A stretch of DNA of 64,000 bases. Origin: Kosakonia oryzae. GTDB taxonomy: Bacteria > Pseudomonadota > Gammaproteobacteria > Enterobacterales > Enterobacteriaceae. Below are positions 43,612 to 52,126 of the stretch, in pieces. How positions within the stretch are numbered: position 1 is the first letter of the stretch; the number at the start of each line of letters is the position of its first letter. Position numbers and translations under genes: made by a program. The stretch covers positions 4,154,001-4,218,000 of the forward strand of contig NZ_CP014007.2 of the NCBI RefSeq assembly GCF_001658025.2, given 5' to 3'. A model generated the notes under the pieces. It had not been told where the DNA came from. It saw nothing but the letters and a program-made list of their open reading frames with translations, and did no database searches.

Positions 43612-44007
43612 ATATATCCTCCTTTGTTAAATATTCCTGGATTTGCCTGAAACTGTTTTTTTTCCAAATTAATGGCTGAAAAAAATCAGGTCAATCTATT
43701 ATCCAGAAGAATATTTAACATCAGGCATTCACCTGATTAATATGTGTAACCGCTCACAAAAAAGAGCGAAATCACGCCATAAAATCAATGTGTTAACTTA
43801 TTGTAAAAATAAAATAATAAACGTAGCGCCCTTGTATTAATTAAAGCATCGAACGCGCAAAGCGACGTAAGAATTATCGGATTTAAATTTCCAGTTATTC
43901 CCTATTATATTTCCAAAAATCGCCTCAGTGGCTGTTTCTGTCCGCACTTGCCCAGTTAATTTCACCTTAGAAAGCTTCTTCCCCGCTTTCACCATTGCAG
44001 GGCAGCC

Positions 44008-44036
44008 TGCACCCGTTTTCGATCTTCGGCGGTGCA
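44008..44036. promoter_or_regulatory. Inverted half-sites upstream of the eat sigma-54 promoter
   Basis: TGCACC (44008-44013) and GGTGCA (44031-44036) are inverted copies of the NtrC half-site, but 17 bp apart instead of 5. They are centred about 78 bp upstream of the promoter and could bind an enhancer-binding protein. Confidence 0.35.
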
Positions 44037-44099
44037 CCCTTATTGGGCATTTATCGCTGGGTTGCCTGTAACCCTATGTTCCAGAAGGTTTCTCTTTCC

Positions 44100-44115
44100 T
44101 GGCACTGACTTTGCA
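44100..44115 (+). promoter_or_regulatory. Sigma-54 (RpoN) promoter of eat-eutBC
   Basis: TGGCAC-N5-TTGCA, with exactly 10 bp between the GG and GC elements, is a full match to the -24/-12 consensus. The eat ATG is 40 bp downstream, leaving a leader of about 30 nt. Confidence 0.9.
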
Positions 44116-44155
44116 ACTCTGCCTCAACTGTATTAATGGCGAGGCAGTAAACAGA

Positions 44156-45532
44156 ATGAACACACAAACAACACTAAAAAGAACACTCGGCAGCTTCCGC
44201 CTGTGGGGCATTGCCGTCGGACTGGTTATTTCAGGGGAATACTTCGGCTGGAGTTACGGCTGGTCGCAGGCCGGAACGCTCGGCTTTCTGATTGTCGCGC
44301 TGGCGATTGCCGCCATGTACTGCGCCTTTATTTTTAGCTTTACCGAGCTGACCACCGCGATCCCGCATGCCGGCGGGCCTTTCGCTTACGCTTATCGCGC
44401 CTTTGGCCCCACCGGCGGGTTTATCGCCGGGTTTGCCACGCTCATCGAATTCGTCTTTGCACCACCGGCGATCGCCATGGCGATTGGTGCCTACCTTAAC
44501 GTGCAGTTCCCGTCACTCGATCCGAAATGGGTGGCCTGCGGCGCGTACGTCATCTTTATGGTGCTTAACATTCTGGGCGTCGGTATTGCCGCCACCTTCG
44601 AGCTGATTGTCACCCTGCTGGCGATTTTCGAACTGCTGGTGTTTATGGGCGTGGTTGCACCGGGTTTCTCGTGGAGCAACTTCACCGCCAACGGCTGGGC
44701 AGGCGCAGAAAGCTTCAGCGGCCTCGCACTGCCGGGCATGTTTGCGGCTATCCCGTTTGCTATCTGGTTCTTCCTGGCGATTGAAGGCGCATCAATGGCG
44801 GCAGAAGAAGCCAAAGATCCGAAACGCACCATTCCACGTGCGCTCGGCGGCGGCATTCTGACGCTGACGGTGCTGGCGGTTGGCGTGATGGTTCTTGCGG
44901 GCGGTGTTGGCGACTGGCGCACGCTGTCGAACATCAACGATCCGCTGCCGCAGGCAATGAAAGTGGTGGTCGGCAGCAGCAGCGGCTGGCTGCATATGCT
45001 GGTCTGGCTTGGCCTGTTTGGCCTGGTCGCCTCATTCCACGGCATTATTATGGGCTACTCCCGCCAGATCTACTCGCTGGCGCGCGCGGGTTATCTGCCT
45101 GCCAGCCTGGCTACCCTGAACCGTAAAACCCGTACACCGATTCTGGCGATCCTCGCCGGTGGCGTGGTGGGGATTGCGGCGATCTTCTCCGATTCGCTGA
45201 TCACCATCAGCGGCATGCCGCTCACCGCCTGCATTGTGACGATGTCGGTCTTTGGCGCTATTGTTATGTATATCATCTCCATGGCCGCGCTGTTCAAGCT
45301 GCGCCGCAGCGAGCCGGAACTTGAGCGTCCTTTTAAAGCGCCATTGTTCCCGTTCGCTCCGGCTTTTGCGCTCGGCATGGCGGTTCTCTGCCTGGTGGCG
45401 ATGGTCTGGTACAACACCCTGCTGGCGCTGATTTTCGCCGTGATGATGCTGGGCGGTTATATGTGGTTTCGTAAAACCGCATCGGCGCGTGAACGTGCCG
45501 CGCTGGACCCGCAACTGCGCGCTATCTCCTGA
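44156..45532 (+). CDS. eat: Ethanolamine permease Eat (APC family)
   Basis: Carries ethanolamine across the inner membrane. The 458-residue protein has twelve predicted helices; the family marks are GIAVGLVISGEYFGWSYGW, HAGGPFAYAYRAFGPTGGF and GASMAAEEAKDPKRTIPRA. I use the ATG at 44156 because the frame upstream crosses the sigma-54 promoter. It is the first gene of eat-eutB-eutC, with 9 bp to eutB. E. coli and Salmonella have EutH in a large microcompartment operon instead; this Eat form is typical of pseudomonads and other users without a compartment. Confidence 0.9.
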   Translation: MNTQTTLKRTLGSFRLWGIAVGLVISGEYFGWSYGWSQAGTLGFLIVALAIAAMYCAFIFSFTELTTAIPHAGGPFAYAYRAFGPTGGFIAGFATLIEFVFAPPAIAMAIGAYLNVQFPSLDPKWVACGAYVIFMVLNILGVGIAATFELIVTLLAIFELLVFMGVVAPGFSWSNFTANGWAGAESFSGLALPGMFAAIPFAIWFFLAIEGASMAAEEAKDPKRTIPRALGGGILTLTVLAVGVMVLAGGVGDWRTLSNINDPLPQAMKVVVGSSSGWLHMLVWLGLFGLVASFHGIIMGYSRQIYSLARAGYLPASLATLNRKTRTPILAILAGGVVGIAAIFSDSLITISGMPLTACIVTMSVFGAIVMYIISMAALFKLRRSEPELERPFKAPLFPFAPAFALGMAVLCLVAMVWYNTLLALIFAVMMLGGYMWFRKTASARERAALDPQLRAIS

Positions 45533-45541
45533 GGAGACGCA

Positions 45542-46930
45542 ATGTATAAAACCACTCTGGCGCACCGCACATGGCAGTTCGCCAGCCTGAAAGAGGTCAT
45601 GGCCAAAGCTTCCCCGGCGCGTTCCGGGGATGTGCTGGCCGGGGTTGCGGCACAATCAGCCGAAGAGCGCATGGCGGCAAAAATCGCCCTTGCCGATATA
45701 CCGCTGCGCGAGATCCTCGACAACCCGCTGGTTCCCTATGAAAAAGATGAGGTGACGCGCCTCATCATCGACACGCACGACAGCGCCGCTTTTACGTTAA
45801 TCGCCCATCTGACGGTGGGCGAGTTTCGTGACTGGCTGCTGGCCGATACCACCGACACTGCGCTGCTGAGCCAGGTGGCTCCGGCGATCACCCCGGAAAT
45901 GGCCGCCGCCGTCAGCAAACTGATGCGCAACCAGGATTTGATCCTTGCCGCCAGCAAATGCAGCGTCATCACCCGCTTTCGCAACACCATCGGTTTGCCC
46001 GGCCACCTCAGCGTGCGCCTGCAACCCAACCACCCGACTGACGATCTGAAAGGCATTGCCGCCAGCATGCTGGATGGTCTGCTTTACGGCGCGGGCGATG
46101 CGGTGGTCGGCATCAACCCGGCCAGCGACAGCCTGCCGGTGCTGCAAAAGCTGAACCATATGATGGCGGACATCATCGACCGTTTTGCCATTCCCACCCA
46201 ATCCTGCGTGCTGACGCACGTCACCAACACGTTACAGCTGATTGAGCGCGGCGCGCCGGTGGATCTGGTGTTTCAGTCGGTCGCCGGTACAGAAGCGGCA
46301 AACAGCGGCTTTGGCATTAACCTCGCGCTGTTACAGGAGGCGCACGAGGCCGCGCTTTCGCTGAAACGCGGAACGCTGGGCGATAACGTGATGTATTTCG
46401 AAACCGGCCAGGGCAGTTGCCTGTCGGCGAACGCCCATCATGGCGTCGATCAGCAAACCTGCGAAGCGCGCGCCTATGCGGTAGCGCGGCACTTTAAACC
46501 GCTGCTCGTCAATACGGTGGTTGGGTTTATCGGCCCGGAATATCTGTATGACGGCAAACAGATTATCCGCGCCGGGCTGGAGGATCACTTCTGCGGCAAA
46601 CTGATGGGGCTGCCGATTGGCTGCGACGTCTGTTACACCAATCATGCGGAAGCGGATCAGGACGATATGGATACGCTGCTGACGCTGCTGTGCACCGCCG
46701 GGCTGACCTTCCTGATTGGCGTTCCGGGCGCAGATGACATCATGCTCAACTATCAGAGCACTTCATTCCATGATGCGCTCTACGCGCGCCGCCTGCTGGG
46801 GCTGAAGCACGCGCCGGAGTTCGCCGACTGGCTGACGCGGATGCAGATTATCGACACCCACGGCCAGTTACGCCTTACCGGCGCAAACCATCCGTTACTG
46901 ACCGTGATACCACAAGGAGCGACAGCATGA
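45542..46930 (+). CDS. eutB: Ethanolamine ammonia-lyase, large subunit
   Basis: The catalytic subunit of the adenosylcobalamin enzyme that splits ethanolamine into acetaldehyde and ammonia. The 462-residue TIM barrel has RFRNTIGLPGHLSVRLQPNHP split by no gap, NPASDSLPV, and SVAGTEAANSGFGINL with the substrate-binding Glu, all family hallmarks. The ribosome site GAGGAGAC overlaps the eat stop region, and the stop overlaps the eutC start by 4 bp. No reactivating factor EutA is in this cluster. Confidence 0.95.
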   Translation: MYKTTLAHRTWQFASLKEVMAKASPARSGDVLAGVAAQSAEERMAAKIALADIPLREILDNPLVPYEKDEVTRLIIDTHDSAAFTLIAHLTVGEFRDWLLADTTDTALLSQVAPAITPEMAAAVSKLMRNQDLILAASKCSVITRFRNTIGLPGHLSVRLQPNHPTDDLKGIAASMLDGLLYGAGDAVVGINPASDSLPVLQKLNHMMADIIDRFAIPTQSCVLTHVTNTLQLIERGAPVDLVFQSVAGTEAANSGFGINLALLQEAHEAALSLKRGTLGDNVMYFETGQGSCLSANAHHGVDQQTCEARAYAVARHFKPLLVNTVVGFIGPEYLYDGKQIIRAGLEDHFCGKLMGLPIGCDVCYTNHAEADQDDMDTLLTLLCTAGLTFLIGVPGADDIMLNYQSTSFHDALYARRLLGLKHAPEFADWLTRMQIIDTHGQLRLTGANHPLLTVIPQGATA

Positions 46931-47706
46931 ACTCGCCTGATGCCTGGTCCCTGCTGCGCGAATTCACCGACGCCCGCATTGCGCTGGGGCGCAGCGGCGC
47001 CAGCCTGCCAACCAACGAAGTGCTGAAATTTGGTCTTGCCCACGCGCAGGCGCGTGATGCCATCCATCAGCCCTTCGACAGCGCAAGCCTGGCAAGCCAG
47101 CTCCACGAACTGGGGCTGAGCACGCTGGAAGCGCACAGCGCGGCGTCGGACCGACATATCTATCTCAACCGCCCGGATCTGGGGCGCATGCTGAGCGAAG
47201 AGAGCCGTGCCGATCTCGCCGCCAGCCGTACGCCCGCGCACGATCTGCTGCTGGTGATTGGCGATGGCTTGTCATCACACGCGGTACACCGCCAGTCCGT
47301 GGGCTTAATCCGCGCCCTGCTGCCCTACCTTGAAACGCTGGGGATTTCGCTTGGGCCGATTGTGCTGGCGCACCAGTCACGCGTGGCGCTGGGCGACGAT
47401 ATCGGCGAAACGCTGGGCAGCAAAGCGGTGGCCATTCTGATTGGCGAGCGGCCCGGTTTGTCCTCGCCGGACAGCCTGGGCGTCTATCTCACCTGGAAAC
47501 CGCAGCGCGTGCGCATTGAGTCGGAACGCAACTGTATTTCCAATATTCGTCCGGAAGGGCTGAATTACGAAGCAGCGGCCTTCAAACTGGCGTGGCTGCT
47601 GGAACAGGCGTTTTTGCGCCGTCTGACCGGCGTACACCTGAAAGATGAGAGCGACAACCCGGCGCTGCATGGCCGCGTGACGCCGCGAATTACCGCGACA
47701 AGCTAA
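46927..47706 (+). CDS. eutC: Ethanolamine ammonia-lyase, small subunit
   Basis: The B12-binding partner of EutB. The 259 residues include RIALGRSGASLPTNEVLKF, HSAASDRHIYLNRPDLGR, LLLVIGDGLSSHAV, ILIGERPGLSSPDSLGVYL and RNCISNIRPEGL. It is shorter than the enteric EutC (about 295), which carries an N-terminal compartment-targeting extension; its lack agrees with the absence of shell genes here. It starts within the end of eutB (ATGA). Confidence 0.95.
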   Translation: MNSPDAWSLLREFTDARIALGRSGASLPTNEVLKFGLAHAQARDAIHQPFDSASLASQLHELGLSTLEAHSAASDRHIYLNRPDLGRMLSEESRADLAASRTPAHDLLLVIGDGLSSHAVHRQSVGLIRALLPYLETLGISLGPIVLAHQSRVALGDDIGETLGSKAVAILIGERPGLSSPDSLGVYLTWKPQRVRIESERNCISNIRPEGLNYEAAAFKLAWLLEQAFLRRLTGVHLKDESDNPALHGRVTPRITATS

Positions 47707-47712
47707 CCCGTT

Positions 47713-47740
47713 GGCAATGCGGCTCCCGCGTTGCCACTTT
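47713..47740 (+). terminator. Terminator of eat-eutBC
   Basis: GGCAATGCGG pairs with CCGCGTTGCC (one G-T pair) over a 3-nt loop, followed by ACTTTTCTC, 7 bp past the eutC stop. Confidence 0.78.
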
Positions 47741-47776
47741 TCTCCCACTGCTCACAGCCCTTCCCCGCCCCTGACA

Positions 47777-47793
47777 AGCACAAAGAAAGTGCT
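47777..47793. promoter_or_regulatory. NtrC-like dyad upstream of the second 2-hydroxyacid dehydrogenase
   Basis: AGCAC-N7-GTGCT keeps the GCAC-N7-GTGC core of NtrC sites. It is 64 bp upstream of the start at 47857. I see no sigma-54 promoter between, so the role may differ (for example, repression). Confidence 0.4.
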
Positions 47794-47856
47794 TACCCCC
47801 CGGCAGCACATCGTCTAAGTTGATGGTGTGATGATAAAAAACCAAACGGGTAACTT

Positions 47857-48813
47857 ATGAAAATTGTGGTGTTAGATGGCGGCATTCTTAATCCGGGCGA
47901 TCTGAGCTGGCAGGGGCTGGAGCACCTGGGCGAAGTGGCGGTATATGACAACTCCACGCCGGAGCAAGTGGCAGAAAGGCTGGCGAACGCCGATATCGCC
48001 ATAACCAACAAAGTTGTCCTGGGCGAAACGGTGTTCAGCCAGTGTCCGGCACTGAAATTTATCGCCGTCACCGCCACCGGCTATAACATTATCGATCTGA
48101 ACGCCGCGCGTTTACGCGGTATTGCCGTCGCCAATGTGCCCTCCTACGGCACCGCTACGGTGGCGCAATTCACCACTGCGCTACTGCTGGCGCTGTGTAA
48201 CCGCGTCAGTGAACACAGTGCGGATGTTCGCGCCGGTGGCTGGCAGCAGCGTAACATCTGGTGTTACTGGCTGAACCCGATGGTTGAACTGGCGGGCAAA
48301 AAGATCGGCATTATCGGCTATGGCCGCATCGGCCAGGCGGTTGGCGCTATCGCCCAGGCGATGGGGATGACGGTGCTGGCCTGCGCGACGGGCTCCGCGA
48401 AAAGGGCGGAAAACAGTAACGTGCGGTATGTTGATCCCGACACGCTGTACGCCGAAGCCGATGTCATCAGCCTGCACTGCCCGCTGACGCCTGCCACCAA
48501 AGGGATGATCAACCACAGCACGCTGCAAAAAATGAAACCCGGTGTATTGCTGCTGAACGCCTCGCGCGGCGATCTGGTAAATGAAGCGGATCTGGCTGCC
48601 GCACTGAATAAAGGCCATGTCGCCGGCGCGGCTGTGGATGTGCTCTCCAGCGAACCGCCTGCTGCCGATAACCCGTTGCTGTCCGCCAAAAACTGCCTGA
48701 TCACCCCGCATATTGCCTGGGCGTCGGTGGAAGCGCGCGGGCGTATTCTTGCGACAACCGTGGAAAACGTCGCCGCGTTTATTGCCGGACAACCGCAAAA
48801 CCGGGTGGATTAA
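47857..48813 (+). CDS. D-isomer 2-hydroxyacid dehydrogenase (HprA-like)
   Basis: A 318-residue predicted glycerate dehydrogenase / hydroxypyruvate reductase. It has the nucleotide loop IGYGRIGQAVG, and the catalytic Arg in NASRGDLVNE, Glu in SSEPPA and His in LITPHIAWAS. GYNIIDLNAARLRGIAV and NVPSYGTATVAQ are typical of the glycerate dehydrogenase branch. It is only distantly like the protein at 11315. A link to the ethanolamine genes is possible by position but not shown. Confidence 0.85.
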   Translation: MKIVVLDGGILNPGDLSWQGLEHLGEVAVYDNSTPEQVAERLANADIAITNKVVLGETVFSQCPALKFIAVTATGYNIIDLNAARLRGIAVANVPSYGTATVAQFTTALLLALCNRVSEHSADVRAGGWQQRNIWCYWLNPMVELAGKKIGIIGYGRIGQAVGAIAQAMGMTVLACATGSAKRAENSNVRYVDPDTLYAEADVISLHCPLTPATKGMINHSTLQKMKPGVLLLNASRGDLVNEADLAAALNKGHVAGAAVDVLSSEPPAADNPLLSAKNCLITPHIAWASVEARGRILATTVENVAAFIAGQPQNRVD

Positions 48814-48831
48814 GCGATCGGCGCCCGTTTG

Positions 48832-48843
48832 ACGCTTGAGCGT
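48832..48843. promoter_or_regulatory. Short palindrome before the lactone oxidase gene
   Basis: ACGCT-TG-AGCGT is a perfect dyad in the 111-bp spacer, overlapping the -35-like TTGACG. It could be an operator; nothing else supports this. Confidence 0.3.
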
Positions 48844-48924
48844 ACAACCAGGCGCTATCTGCTTCACACTATTGTCTGATGGGCTACGCTTGGTTAATCC
48901 CCCTGTTTCAGCAAGGAGCCGCCA

Positions 48925-50307
48925 ATGATTGCCACGCAGACCCTGTTTCCGCGCCGACTGCCACACCCGAACCCAAGCGATCCGGCGATTCTCAACTGGG
49001 CGAAAAACGCCACGCTGGCGGCAGAAAATGCCCTGCAAACGCCGGAGAACGAAGCGCAATTGCAGGAGATGATCGCCGCTGCGAAGGGCAAAATTCGCTT
49101 TATCGGCAATCGGATGTCGCCGGGCAGAATGCTGGCGCTTAGCGGCCCGGAAGATCGGCTTATCGATCTCTCTCGCCTGCGGGGCGTGCTGGAAGTGGAC
49201 AACGACAGCGTGACCTTTGGTGCGGGAACGCCGTTGCATGAGATGTTTGAAACGCTGAGCGCGATGAACCGCATGCTGGCCGCCTCGCCGGGGGTGATTG
49301 ATGCGCAGACGCTGGCGGGCGCGATCTCCACCGGTACGCATGGCCAGGGAATGCAGCAAAGCTCGCTGGCGGATGAAGCGCTGCGTATCCGGCTGGTTGA
49401 CGCCACAGGCAACGTGCATGAGATCGATCGCCAGCATCGCTGGTTTGGCGCAGCACAGCTTGGCCTGGGCACCCTCGGCGCTATCAGCGCCGTCACACTG
49501 CGTACCCGCCCTTTCACCCTTTTTACCTGCTTCAAAAGCGCCAGCACTGCCGATACGCTGGCGGACGATCTGAACGACTGGAATGCGCAATGGGCGTTCA
49601 GCAAAGCCTGGTGGTTCCCGGATGAAAATAAAACTCATGCGTGGAAGGCTCGTGAAGCCACCGCCGAAGAGCAGGCGCGCTGGCACGCCAATCACGGCGA
49701 TCTGGTCGAGATGGAAAAGACGGACACGAAGATGAACGCGACCGTCGATAAAACGCTGGAGCAGATGCGCGACGACACACAGATTGTCGATGACAACGGC
49801 AAACCGTTTCGCACCGTCACGCGCTTTAAAGATTTCACCGATGTGATTGGCGACATTTACCAGATTTTTTGCCGGGGGATTGCCACGCCGCAAATCAATA
49901 TTGAAATCAGCATTCCCCTGTCGCGCGCTCCGGCGGTGATCGCGCGGATTAAGGCGTGGCATAGCCGCTCGCATCCGCATATGCACTACCCGATTATTTT
50001 GCGCTGCACCGGGCCTTCACAGGCCTGGCTCAGCCCGGCATGGCAGGAACCGACCTGTTTTTTCGGTTTTGTGGTCTATTACGCCGCCGATGGCTCGCTC
50101 TCTGAAGAGGGGCTGGAGTTTCTGCGCGCCGCCGAGCGGCTGCTGGCGGAAGAAGGCGGTAAGCCGCACTGGGGAAAATATTACGACCCGACACTGTACG
50201 ACTGGCCCACGCTGTATCCGCAGTGGTCGGCGTTTCAGGAAGTTCGCCAGCAGCTCGATCCGCAGGGGAAATTCCTCAACGCCTTTATGACGGAGTTACT
50301 GGCATGA
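48925..50307 (+). CDS. Sugar-1,4-lactone oxidase-like FAD-binding oxidoreductase (ALO family)
   Basis: A 460-residue VAO/PCMH-fold flavoprotein, similar to D-arabinono-1,4-lactone oxidase and plant galactonolactone dehydrogenase. It has the FAD-binding loop GAISTGTHG (residues 132-140), LGTLGAISAVTLRTRP and the C-terminal HWGK signature (KPHWGKYYDP). Where many members have a histidine that binds FAD covalently, this one reads GNRMSPGRM (61-69), so the flavin is probably non-covalent. The stop overlaps the glycosyltransferase start (ATGA). The substrate could be an aldonolactone; this is an inference from the family. Confidence 0.82.
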   Translation: MIATQTLFPRRLPHPNPSDPAILNWAKNATLAAENALQTPENEAQLQEMIAAAKGKIRFIGNRMSPGRMLALSGPEDRLIDLSRLRGVLEVDNDSVTFGAGTPLHEMFETLSAMNRMLAASPGVIDAQTLAGAISTGTHGQGMQQSSLADEALRIRLVDATGNVHEIDRQHRWFGAAQLGLGTLGAISAVTLRTRPFTLFTCFKSASTADTLADDLNDWNAQWAFSKAWWFPDENKTHAWKAREATAEEQARWHANHGDLVEMEKTDTKMNATVDKTLEQMRDDTQIVDDNGKPFRTVTRFKDFTDVIGDIYQIFCRGIATPQINIEISIPLSRAPAVIARIKAWHSRSHPHMHYPIILRCTGPSQAWLSPAWQEPTCFFGFVVYYAADGSLSEEGLEFLRAAERLLAEEGGKPHWGKYYDPTLYDWPTLYPQWSAFQEVRQQLDPQGKFLNAFMTELLA

Positions 50308-51131
50308 GCGGCGCATTTGCCTGGGTGACGCTGCTGACGCAGCCGGGTTATCTGCGCGGCGTGGAGACGTTGCAGCGCTCGCTGCGCGCCAGCGGTTCGC
50401 CGTGGCCATTGGTGGTCATGGTGACGCCTGCGATTGATGACCAGATGCGCCAGCATCTGCAAACACGGGGCTGCCGGGTGCAGGAAGTCCCGGTCATCGG
50501 CCCGGACCCGGCGCTGGCGCACCGCTATGCCAATGAACGTTTTGCCGAAGTGTGGAGCAAGCTGGCGGTGTGGCGGTTGACGGAATACCAGCGGGTGGCC
50601 TTTCTCGATGCCGATATGCTGGTGATTAACAATATGGATGAGGTGTTTTCGCTGCCGCTCGCCGCAGACACCATTGCCGCCTGCCATGCCTGCCGCTGTA
50701 ACCCCCAGCGCATTGCCAGTTACCCGGAAAGCTGGCGGCCGGAAAACTGCTACTACAGTTGGTGTGATGATCCCGAAATGCACGGCCATCCGCCCGCGTC
50801 GCTGGATAACTACCTCAACGGCGGTTTTCTGGTGCTGACGCCGGACGAGGCGATGTATCAGCAGATGATGCAGCGGCTGGCGGAGAAAGCCGATATCTCG
50901 GCGTACGTTTTTGCCGAGCAGGATTTTCTCAACGAGGTGTTCCGCGATCGCTGGCAGCCGTTGCATTACGGCTATAACGCGTTAAAAACCCTGGCGCTCC
51001 AGCATCCGCAAATGTGGGATCTCGCACGGGTGAAGAATATCCATTACATCATTGATAAACCGTGGGAGAAGACGCCGCAGCCGGGAGATAAGTGGTACGA
51101 ATTAGATAAGTTGTGGTGGGAATACGCGTAA
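50304..51131 (+). CDS. GT8 glycosyltransferase, glycogenin/galactinol synthase-like
   Basis: A 275-residue GT-A fold retaining glycosyltransferase of family 8 with the metal-binding DxD at 102-104 (VAFLDADMLVINN), the LDNYLNGGFLVLTP acceptor region, FAEQDFLNEVF and the C-terminal KNIHYIIDKPW. This is the eukaryotic-looking glycogenin/galactinol-synthase branch, not the LPS branch. I use the ATG at 50304, overlapping the lactone oxidase stop, rather than the frame start at 50223. Translational coupling suggests that the two enzymes share a pathway. Confidence 0.8.
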   Translation: MSGAFAWVTLLTQPGYLRGVETLQRSLRASGSPWPLVVMVTPAIDDQMRQHLQTRGCRVQEVPVIGPDPALAHRYANERFAEVWSKLAVWRLTEYQRVAFLDADMLVINNMDEVFSLPLAADTIAACHACRCNPQRIASYPESWRPENCYYSWCDDPEMHGHPPASLDNYLNGGFLVLTPDEAMYQQMMQRLAEKADISAYVFAEQDFLNEVFRDRWQPLHYGYNALKTLALQHPQMWDLARVKNIHYIIDKPWEKTPQPGDKWYELDKLWWEYA

Positions 51132-51210
51132 ATCATCGAACAGGGTTTGGTTGATTCCCCGCTGGCGACTGCGCTTTACCGCCTACGCAGAGGCAAAATC
51201 AACACTCTTT

Positions 51211-51251
51211 CGCAGGCCGGATAAGCACAGCGCCATCCGGTGGATGGCGCT
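51211..51251. repeat. REP-like repeat between the GT8 gene and the transaminase
   Basis: A GCAGGCCGGATAAG head is followed by a perfect 10-bp hairpin AGCGCCATCC / GGATGGCGCT with a 3-nt loop (51229-51251). It lies between two convergent genes, like the other REP units. Confidence 0.75.
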
Positions 51252-51257
51252 AAAATC

Positions 51258-52103
51258 TCACAGCATCTGCAAATAGATCCGCCGCAAAAGCTGGGTAATC
51301 GGCCCCGGTTTGCCGTCGCCGATGGTCTGCCCGTCAACGGCAATCACCGGCCAGACAAACGTGGTGGCCGAACTGATAAACACTTCACGGGCGTTACGCG
51401 CCTCTTCCGGAGTAAACAGCCGCTCCTCGATGGTCACGCCGTGCTCTTCGGCCAGCTTCACCAGCGCTTTGCGGGTGATGCCGTGCAAAATGCTGTTGCT
51501 CAGCGGGCGGGTCACCACGGTGTTATCGTCCTGCACGATATAGCAGTTACAGGAACTTCCCTCGGTGATATAGCCGTTTTCCACCAGAAAAGCGTCGTCC
51601 GCGCCCTGCGCTTCGGCAAAGGCTTTTGCCAGACAGGGCGCCAGCAACTGCACGGTTTTGATATCCCGCCGCTGCCAGCGAATATCCGGGCAGGTCACCA
51701 CGCGAATACCTTTGCTGGCCGCCGGATGATCCACCACCGCGCGCGCCTGGGTGAATAACACCAGCGTCGGCGGCGTACTGGCGGGCGGAAAATGGAAATC
51801 CCGATCGCCCGCATTACCGCGCGTCAGTTGCAGGTAAATACCCCCTTCCTGCAACGCATTGTCGACAATCAGCCGCTGGTGGATCTCGCGCAGGCCGTTT
51901 TCATCCACCGCCAGCGTTAACCCCAGTTCGCCGCAGGAGCGCACCAGCCGCGCATAGTGCCCGGCAAAATCGACCAGCTTGCCATTCACCACGGCGGTCA
52001 CTTCGTACACGGCATCGGCAAACAAAAAACCGCGATCAAAGACCGATACTTTCGCCGCCGCTTCCGGCAGGTATTCGCCATTCACATACACTGTGCGTGA
52101 CAT
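51258..52103 (-). CDS. D-amino acid transaminase-like class IV aminotransferase
   Basis: A PLP enzyme of 281 residues. It starts VYVNGEYLPEAAAKVSVFDRG and carries the PLP lysine at Lys149 (WQRRDIKTVQLL), GYITEGSSCN and LSNSILHGITR. FDRGFLFADAVYEV and the RRDIK context match D-amino acid transaminase, which moves amino groups between D-amino acids and 2-oxo acids, often with D-glutamate. The ATG at 52103 (AAGGAGAG ribosome site) is chosen. It is third after the DgcN- and DgcA-like genes, 23 bp away. Confidence 0.83.
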   Translation of the reverse strand: MSRTVYVNGEYLPEAAAKVSVFDRGFLFADAVYEVTAVVNGKLVDFAGHYARLVRSCGELGLTLAVDENGLREIHQRLIVDNALQEGGIYLQLTRGNAGDRDFHFPPASTPPTLVLFTQARAVVDHPAASKGIRVVTCPDIRWQRRDIKTVQLLAPCLAKAFAEAQGADDAFLVENGYITEGSSCNCYIVQDDNTVVTRPLSNSILHGITRKALVKLAEEHGVTIEERLFTPEEARNAREVFISSATTFVWPVIAVDGQTIGDGKPGPITQLLRRIYLQML

Positions 52104-52126
52104 TATTCTCTCCTTACGCTTCGCCA

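Larger units (their letters stand above)
43435..44099. other. AT-rich spacer between the olsF-like gene and eat
   Basis: Apart from the 29-codon frame at 43522 and the half-sites before eat, this stretch is AT-rich without a convincing gene. An imperfect hairpin lies at 43480-43514 (CGTGCCGGA / TCCGGCACG). A 66-codon frame at 43837-44037 on the minus strand lacks family character. Confidence 0.6.

Noticed and set aside
43837-44037. 66-codon minus-strand frame before eat
   Set aside because: No good ribosome site, no recognisable features, and it covers the presumed regulatory sites of eat.
48181-49986. 601-codon open frame on the minus strand
   Set aside because: It is antisense to the dehydrogenase and lactone oxidase genes; its composition (Arg, His, Gln rich) is that of a codon-phase shadow in GC-rich DNA.
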